A stretch of 18,632 nt of DNA from Gp13-AA77 sp036521995 (GTDB taxonomy: Bacteria > Acidobacteriota > Terriglobia > UBA7540): contig DATDGR010000001.1 of NCBI GenBank assembly GCA_036521995.1, forward strand, positions 1 to 18,632, given 5' to 3'. Numbering within the stretch: the stretch's first letter is position 1; each line of letters opens with the position of its first letter. Under the pieces are notes generated by a model. That model saw only the letters and a program-made list of their open reading frames with translations, did no database searches and was not told the DNA's origin. Positions 15,184-18,632 of this stretch are shown piece after piece. Made by a program: the position numbers and the translations under genes.

Positions 15184-16674
15184 TTGGGCAAACCGATCTT
15201 AGACTTCGCACTGGTCTCCGTGAAAGAAGAGGCACAAGCCGAACACGTGGCACGTTTCGAGCGGTTCGAGGTAGACCTTCGATCCGGCGAATTGTGGAAA
15301 GAGGGCCAGAAGGTAAGACTGCCGGAACAATCGTTTCAGATTCTGGTGATGCTACTGGAGCGGGACGGTGAAGTAGTCCTGCGTGGTGAGATTCGGAAGC
15401 GACTCTGGCCCAATGATACGGTCGTGGAGTTCGAAAACAGCATCAACGCCGCCGTCAAGAGACTGCGGCTTGCTTTGAACGATTCTGCCGACCGCCCACA
15501 ATACGTTGAAACATTGGCACGTCGTGGTTATCGGTGGATGGTTCCAATCAAGTGGACCGAGGCGAACCCTGTCGGCCTCCAGGCTCTTGAATCCCAGCCT
15601 TCACTCCACGGCTTAGTTTCAGTCGCTGTGCCATTGGTCGGTAAGAAGGTCTCCCACTACCGCGTGCTTGAAGTGTTGGGCGGTGGAGGCATGGGAGTGG
15701 TCTACCGGGCCGAGGATCTCAAGCTAGGCCGGGGTGCGGCCCTGAAATTTCTTCCCGAGGAATTGGCCGCCCATCCCCAAGCATTTGACCGGTTCGAACG
15801 CGAGGCGCGCGCGGCCTCAGCCCTCAATCACCCTCACATTTGCACGGTTTACGAATTTGGCGAACACGAAGGCCAGCCGTTCATCGCCATGGAGCTGCTC
15901 GAAGGCGAGACGCTAAGCCACCTCATCGCCGGAAAGCCGCTGGCAGTTGACAGGCTGTTGGACGTCGCCCCGCAGGCGGCTGATGCTTTGGACGCCGCTC
16001 ACCAGAAGGGGATCATTCACCGCGACATCAAGCCGGCAAACGTATTCGTTACGAACCGTGGCGAGGTGAAGATTCTGGACTTCGGTTTGGCGAAGCTGAC
16101 GTCGGATAGTGGCACGGGCATCTTGCCTGTGGAAAGGCCAGAGGATCGCCAGGAGGAACACGGGCAGGATGCCCGTGCCACAGCGGGCGAGACGCCCGCA
16201 CTACTGATGAGCCGAACGGGCGTGGCGATGGGCACGGCGCCTTACATGTCGCCCGAGCAGGTAAGAGGCGAGAAGTTGGACGCCCGCACGGACCTTTTCT
16301 CGTTTGGCCTGGTCTTGCACGAAATGGCGACCGGGCACGTAGCTTTCGCGGGCGAAACGGTCGCGGAGGTTCACGACGCTATCGTGAACCGAACACCGCC
16401 GCCGGCGCGCGAAGCGAACCCTGATATCCCGCTCAAACTGGAAGCAATCATCGAAAAGGCTCTGGAGAACGATAGAGACTTGCGCTACCAGGCGGCCGCC
16501 GAGATGCGGGCGGATTTGAGAGAGGTAGGGGCGGGCCTTGCGCCTGCCCTTTCGCCGGTCGGCGGCGGGAACGCTGCCGGAATCGCGACTCCCCTCACCC
16601 TAGCCCCTCTCCATCGGGGAGAGGGTGGCCCGAAGGGCCGGTTGAGGGCCTACGTCGCTGGCCGCTGTGGATAA
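15184..16674 (+). CDS. Winged-helix / Ser-Thr protein kinase fusion, N-terminal part of a split receptor
   Basis: Residues 22-120 form an OmpR/CadC-type DNA-binding winged helix (RFEVDLRSGELWKEGQKVRL, then the recognition region EFENSINAAVKRLRLAL and the RRGYRW wing). Residues 158-440 form a Hanks-type kinase: Gly-rich loop GGGGMGVVY, Lys188 in AALKFL, Glu207, HRD at 279-281 (IIHRDIKPAN), DFG at 299-301, and MSPEQ at 355-359. Key catalytic residues are present. Residues 309-341, between DFG and MSPEQ, are encoded by palindromic repeat DNA, so the activation loop is unusually long. After residue 448 the frame runs through further repeats and stops. The transmembrane and TolB parts expected next are in another frame starting at the overlapping ATG. 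The start is uncertain: TTG at 15184 or GTG at 15220, neither with a clear ribosome site. Confidence 0.85.
   Translation: MGKPILDFALVSVKEEAQAEHVARFERFEVDLRSGELWKEGQKVRLPEQSFQILVMLLERDGEVVLRGEIRKRLWPNDTVVEFENSINAAVKRLRLALNDSADRPQYVETLARRGYRWMVPIKWTEANPVGLQALESQPSLHGLVSVAVPLVGKKVSHYRVLEVLGGGGMGVVYRAEDLKLGRGAALKFLPEELAAHPQAFDRFEREARAASALNHPHICTVYEFGEHEGQPFIAMELLEGETLSHLIAGKPLAVDRLLDVAPQAADALDAAHQKGIIHRDIKPANVFVTNRGEVKILDFGLAKLTSDSGTGILPVERPEDRQEEHGQDARATAGETPALLMSRTGVAMGTAPYMSPEQVRGEKLDARTDLFSFGLVLHEMATGHVAFAGETVAEVHDAIVNRTPPPAREANPDIPLKLEAIIEKALENDRDLRYQAAAEMRADLREVGAGLAPALSPVGGGNAAGIATPLTLAPLHRGEGGPKGRLRAYVAGRCG
16110..16199 (+). repeat. Palindromic repeat translated inside the kinase activation loop
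   Basis: A 22-base arm at 16110-16131 (tggcacgggcatcttgcctg and two more) pairs with 16159-16180 (cacgggcaggatgcccgtgc and two more) at 20 of 22 positions. Each arm is itself nearly palindromic. A second perfect hairpin follows, gcgggcg (16183-16189) aga cgcccgc (16193-16199). The translation (GTGILPV ... HGQDARAT ... GETPAL) is the familiar in-frame product of dispersed REP-like repeats in several bacterial phyla, from memory. Confidence 0.85.
16529..16549 (+). repeat. Small palindromic repeat after the kinase domain
   Basis: gggcgggc (16529-16536) faces gcctgccc (16542-16549), pairing at seven of eight positions around a five-base loop. It begins right after the last kinase helix (…EMRADLRE) and encodes GAGLAPAL, another typical repeat-derived peptide. 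Confidence 0.6.
16591..16648 (+). repeat. Complex palindromic repeat at the point where the kinase frame is lost
   Basis: The outer arms ccctcaccc (16592-16600) and ggttgaggg (16640-16648) pair at eight of nine positions. Inside are a perfect hairpin, ccctctcc (16605-16612) with ggagaggg (16618-16625), and a second one, ggccc (16627-16631) with gggcc (16635-16639). The whole resembles the 'ccctcaccct...cctctcc' intergenic repeats common in several soil phyla. It sits between the end of kinase homology and the frame change. Confidence 0.8.
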
Positions 16675-18257
16675 TGGCCGGATCGCTGGCGGCAATTGCC
16701 GGAGGGCTCGTGGTTGCATGGTTCCTCTTCTTGCGCCGCCCTTCCCAGCCTCCAGCCGAGTTAACGCAGACGCGCCTGACGTTCAACTCGAGCGAGAACT
16801 TTGTCGGGAGCGGCGCCATTTCTCCTGATGGCAAGTACCTCGCTTACTCTGACCCAGCGGGGATTCACCTCAAGTTGCTTTCGACAGGCGACGAGCGGCT
16901 GATTCCAAAGCCCGCCGGAGTTCCCACCGGCGCCTCCTGGCATGTGCAATCCTGGTTTCCCGACGGCACGCAATTGCTTGCTGACGCGAGCGAACCGGGC
17001 GTACAGCTCGCCATGTGGGCGGTCTCCGTGCTGGGGCAATCTGCACGCGAGCTGCGCGAGGGTGCAATAGCCTGGCAGGTCTCGCCGGATGGGAAGCGTA
17101 TCGCCTTCGGCCCGGTCGACGCCTCCGGCCTCGCTCGTGAGATCTGGGTGATGGGTAGCCAGGGGGAAAACCCGCAAAAGGTCCTCGCCCTCGGAGAGGG
17201 CGACTGGCTCCAAAGCGTGCACTGGTCGCCGGACGGACAGCGCTTGGGCTACATTAGGGAGCAGCCGGGGCAGCCAGACTCGATTGAAACGTGTGAGCTG
17301 AACGGGGCGAGCCGGACAGTGGTTGTGCCGGATCCAGACCTGTCGTTGTCCGATTTTTGCTGGCTTGCCGACGGCCGGATCATCTACACGCGCCTGGAAT
17401 CTCCGCGGGCGCGCCATAACCTTAACCTTTGGCAGATCAGCGTCAACGGCCAGTCGGGCATGCCCGCCGGCAAACCGAAACGCGTCACACAGGAGCCGGA
17501 TGTCTCCTTTGAAAAGTTATACGCAAGTGCGGACGGGAAGCGACTAACCTTCCTAAAGGCAGGGATGCCTCAGGGCCAGATTTACCTGGGCGAGCTGGCG
17601 GCAGGAGGGACGCGCATGAATCCCCCTCGGCGGCTGACCAACGATGAGGCCAACTACATGGCCACCGCATGGGCTCCCGACAGCAAAGCGGTATTGTTCT
17701 TCTCAAACTTCGCCAACGGCCCACCGGGCATCTTCAAACAGGAGATCAGCCAGGATAGCACCGAACCCGTGGTCGCTGGACCGGGGCGCACATTCATGCC
17801 ACGCCTCAGCCCTGATGGCGCCTGGATACTGTACCTGAACTGGTCTAAAACGGCGTCGGGTCTCAGCCTGATGCGGATTCCTCAGGGCGGTGGTGTCTCG
17901 GAGTTTGTGACCGAGATCGGCCCCAATTGGCAGGATTTCCAGTGCGCTCGCTCTCCAGCGAACCTCTGCGTGGTCCTCGAGGAGAGCCAGGATGATAAGC
18001 AGATTATGGTTACGGCATTCGATCCCGTGAAGGGCAGAGGCAAGATACTTAGAACTATCGAGAAAGACCCTTGGGCTGTCTTCTCCGATGGCATCTCGCT
18101 CGACGGATCGACGCTTGCGATTTCAAAACATGACGAGGCCGAGATCAACATTCGCTTGCTTTCACTCACGGGTGGCTCTGACCGCGACATCACGGTGAAG
18201 GATTGGCCCAACGTCTCGGGTCTCGATTGGTCCCCTGATGGGTGGACTGAAGCCTAA
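16674..18257 (+). CDS. Transmembrane TolB-type propeller, C-terminal part of the split kinase receptor (truncated)
   Basis: The ATG overlaps the stop of the kinase frame (TAATG). Residues 3-22 are a membrane helix (GSLAAIAGGLVVAWFLFLRR). In the same frame just upstream, the codons read RRWPLWI, which also looks like genuine juxtamembrane coding. So the protein probably once continued from the kinase without a break. The remaining 500 residues are TolB/WD40-like propeller blades with recurring SPDGK..AY motifs (residues about 43, 142, 186, 386 and others). The last blade stops abruptly after GLDWSPDG, followed by WTEA and a stop, short of a normal final strand. An IS3-family end begins about 50 bp later. 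It could still be made by translational coupling, or be a pseudogene. Confidence 0.8.
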   Translation: MAGSLAAIAGGLVVAWFLFLRRPSQPPAELTQTRLTFNSSENFVGSGAISPDGKYLAYSDPAGIHLKLLSTGDERLIPKPAGVPTGASWHVQSWFPDGTQLLADASEPGVQLAMWAVSVLGQSARELREGAIAWQVSPDGKRIAFGPVDASGLAREIWVMGSQGENPQKVLALGEGDWLQSVHWSPDGQRLGYIREQPGQPDSIETCELNGASRTVVVPDPDLSLSDFCWLADGRIIYTRLESPRARHNLNLWQISVNGQSGMPAGKPKRVTQEPDVSFEKLYASADGKRLTFLKAGMPQGQIYLGELAAGGTRMNPPRRLTNDEANYMATAWAPDSKAVLFFSNFANGPPGIFKQEISQDSTEPVVAGPGRTFMPRLSPDGAWILYLNWSKTASGLSLMRIPQGGGVSEFVTEIGPNWQDFQCARSPANLCVVLEESQDDKQIMVTAFDPVKGRGKILRTIEKDPWAVFSDGISLDGSTLAISKHDEAEINIRLLSLTGGSDRDITVKDWPNVSGLDWSPDGWTEA

Positions 18258-18381
18258 GCATGAGTTGCGCCTCCTGTTGGCCGGGAGTCAGCTTTGGAGT
18301 GGTCCCCGTTTTTGAGACAACCAGTTAAGACTCAAGATTCAGCGAATGGCATGAAAATGCCATCGAAGGGAGATTTGAGTC
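18258..18381 (+). other. Junction spacer and IS3 leader
   Basis: About 40 bp after the truncated propeller frame show no coding pattern; they may be leftover target or a second scar. From 18295 the sequence tggagtggtccccgtttttg is a plausible IS3-type left terminal repeat starting with TG. A perfect short hairpin, tggcat (18346-18351) and atgcca (18357-18362), lies just upstream of the orfA ribosome site. Confidence 0.4.
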
Positions 18382-18632
18382 ATGGGTTGGTCTCGACGGC
18401 GATTCACGAAGGAATTCAAGCTGGCCGCGGTCCAGGGGCTGGAAATGGGGGCATCGCTGGCGGAGGTAGCGCGGGCCTTTGAAGTGAACGTGAACGTGCT
18501 GCACCGCTGGCGGCGGGAGTTTCACCAAGGGCCCGGCAATGCCTTTCCGGGATTGGGAAAGCGGCGCTGGGAAGAGGGCCGGGTGGCCCAACTGGAGCGC
18601 AAGGTCGGTCAGCAGGCGCTGGAGATCGATTT
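18295..18632 (+). mobile_element. IS3-family insertion sequence, left end (cut by window edge)
   Basis: The element is inferred from its orfA gene and from a TG-starting, terminal-repeat-like sequence about 87 bp ahead of orfA, a usual leader length for this family. The right end, orfB and any target duplication lie outside the window, so the boundary at 18295 is approximate. Confidence 0.6.
18382..18632 (+). CDS. IS3-family transposase OrfA, N-terminal part
   Basis: Translation from the ATG at 18382 gives 83 residues to the window edge: MGWSRRRFTKEFKLAAVQGL, then a helix-turn-helix (ASLAEVARAFEVNVNVLHRW), then a Leu/Glu-rich start of the leucine-zipper-like helix (EGRVAQLERKVGQQALEIDF). This is the standard layout of IS3-group OrfA, which binds the terminal repeats and is joined to OrfB by a programmed -1 frameshift. 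The frameshift site and OrfB are not in the window. A ggag site lies ten bases before the start. Confidence 0.88.
   Translation, partial: MGWSRRRFTKEFKLAAVQGLEMGASLAEVARAFEVNVNVLHRWRREFHQGPGNAFPGLGKRRWEEGRVAQLERKVGQQALEID

Noticed and set aside
16110..16199. CRISPR-like or phage-like repeat
   Set aside because: The structure is one palindromic pair plus a hairpin, not a regular repeat-spacer array.

Overview
The window looks like a chromosomal segment of an uncultured, GC-rich member of the Acidobacteriota. This is inferred from several gene types: receptor-like Ser/Thr kinases joined to TolB propellers and CadC-type winged helices, HAF-repeat and YVTN-propeller exported proteins, a cytochrome c maturation cluster containing a zinc-ribbon protein and a carboxypeptidase-regulatory-like protein, and palindromic repeats that enter reading frames. 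No rRNA, tRNA or CRISPR array was seen.

Layout. (1) Positions 1-89 hold the start of an IS1595-type transposase on the minus strand. (2) Positions 335-2296, minus strand, hold a proteostasis pair: trigger factor followed by ClpP. The partner usually expected next, clpX, is not there; the IS end is. (3) Position 2494 onward, divergent from tig, encodes a PLP-dependent cystathionine beta-synthase/cysteine synthase with two CBS domains. (4) Positions 4317-11447, plus strand, form a cytochrome c maturation (Ccm system I) cluster: ccmE, ccmF, a short ORF, an NADPH:quinone reductase-like gene, ccmH, a CcmI-like zinc-ribbon protein, an exported carboxypeptidase-regulatory-like membrane protein, and ccmA. 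CcmE carries CxxxY instead of the usual HxxxY haem site, and CcmH has a CxCxC cysteine cluster instead of CxxC. ccmB, ccmC and ccmD are not in the window. (5) Positions 11521-13285 hold a convergent pair: a secreted YVTN propeller protein and a UlaG-like metallo-hydrolase, with a repeat-derived inverted repeat between them. (6) Positions 13773-14942, minus strand, encode a secreted protein of seven HAF-type repeats. (7) Positions 15184-18257 hold a damaged one-component/kinase receptor. Its wHTH and kinase part and its TM and TolB propeller part lie in two frames that meet at an overlapping stop/start. (8) Positions 18295-18632 hold the left end and orfA of an IS3-family element that abuts the truncated propeller.

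The ccm genes should act together at the cytoplasmic membrane to load, carry and ligate haem to c-type apocytochromes. tig and clpP form a folding/degradation unit. The two most unusual features are the atypical Ccm cysteine chemistry and the kinase gene. The kinase gene appears to have been invaded by several distinct palindromic repeats, one translated inside the activation loop and others sitting where the reading frame is lost.

All calls are from reading the sequence and translations by eye; no database search was possible.
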